Source: JAJZQD01 sp021847735 (GTDB taxonomy: Bacteria > Bacillota > Thermincolia > Thermincolales > UBA2595). Taken from it: a stretch of 6,233 nt of DNA. A program made the translations under genes and the position numbers. Positions 6,171-6,233 of this stretch are shown piece by piece. The DNA lies in contig DAHVYW010000062.1 in NCBI GenBank assembly GCA_027324025.1, positions 1 through 6,233 on the forward strand. Direction: 5' to 3'. The notes beneath the pieces are model-generated. The model saw only the letters and a program-made list of their open reading frames with translations. It did not search any database and was not told the DNA's origin. Numbering within the stretch: position 1 is the stretch's first letter; the number at the start of each line of letters is the position of its first letter.

Positions 6171-6233
6171 TTGCGCGTATATTTTATCAGACTTCCTCAG
6201 TTTTTAAGAAAAGCGTTAATCAAAATTTTTCAT
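6171..6233 (+). CDS. spoVM: Stage V sporulation protein M-like peptide, cut by the window end
   Basis: The first 21 codons are visible and no stop is reached. The translation begins MRVYFIRLPQFLRKALIKIF. Against B. subtilis SpoVM, recalled as MKFYTIKLPKFLGG at its start (26 residues in full), Met1, Tyr4, Ile6, Leu8, Pro9, Phe11 and Leu12 are identical and Lys2 and Lys7 are Arg here. Pro9 is the residue known to matter for its unusual shallow amphipathic helix. SpoVM lies on the curved outer forespore membrane in the mother cell, anchors the coat-scaffold ATPase SpoIVA and is a substrate and inhibitor of FtsH. The TTG start is set by AAAGGGGTG (6154-6162), eight bases upstream; GTG at 6160 soon stops, and the GTG at 6164 frame resembles nothing. 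The Gly13-Gly14 pair of B. subtilis is Arg-Lys here. The assignment rests on a short match, but the position-specific fit and start signals are good. Confidence 0.75.
   Translation, partial: MRVYFIRLPQFLRKALIKIFH

Overview
The window reads as chromosomal DNA of a low-to-moderate GC, endospore-forming Firmicute, probably an anaerobic clostridial lineage such as the Peptococcaceae/Desulfotomaculum group. The reasons are strong GGAGG-type ribosome binding sites, frequent TTG and GTG starts, sigma-A-like promoters, a Gram-positive-style DinG with an N-terminal exonuclease domain, and what looks like the first 21 codons of spoVM, a sporulation-only peptide gene, at the right edge. The genus is an inference; no rRNA or other taxonomic marker is present.

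Layout, all genes on the + strand. Positions 1-362 are non-coding: a terminator-like hairpin at the left edge, a -10 box lying in an imperfect dyad (171-192), and a second -10 box and strong RBS just before the first gene. 363-761 is a YjbQ/UPF0047 protein. 762-1254 is a gap of about 490 bp with no convincing gene; its left part can fold into nested helices (780-903), and its right part holds the promoter and a possible operator of the next gene. 1255-1761 is a single-domain universal stress protein with an intact ATP-binding motif, closed by a rho-independent terminator (1791-1818). 1891-4845 is a 984-aa DinG-type protein joining a DEDDh 3'-5' exonuclease domain to an XPD-like superfamily 2 helicase with four cysteines placed for a 4Fe-4S cluster. 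4936-6074 is a two-gene overlapping operon, psd then pssA, whose products act consecutively (in reverse gene order) to make phosphatidylserine and decarboxylate it to phosphatidylethanolamine. 6171 to the window end is the start of a spoVM-like gene preceded by a possible sigma-E-type promoter.

The genes are mostly independent housekeeping or stress units: probable vitamin-related or uncharacterised enzyme, stress protein, DNA repair, phospholipid synthesis, sporulation. The only tight functional unit is psd-pssA. The neighbouring spoVM encodes a membrane-binding peptide, so the right end has a membrane theme, but a functional link is speculation. I found no mobile element, CRISPR array, tRNA, rRNA or clear undescribed multi-gene system. 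The points most worth a second look are the truncated spoVM, the exonuclease plus Fe-S architecture of DinG, and the foldable non-coding stretch after yjbQ.
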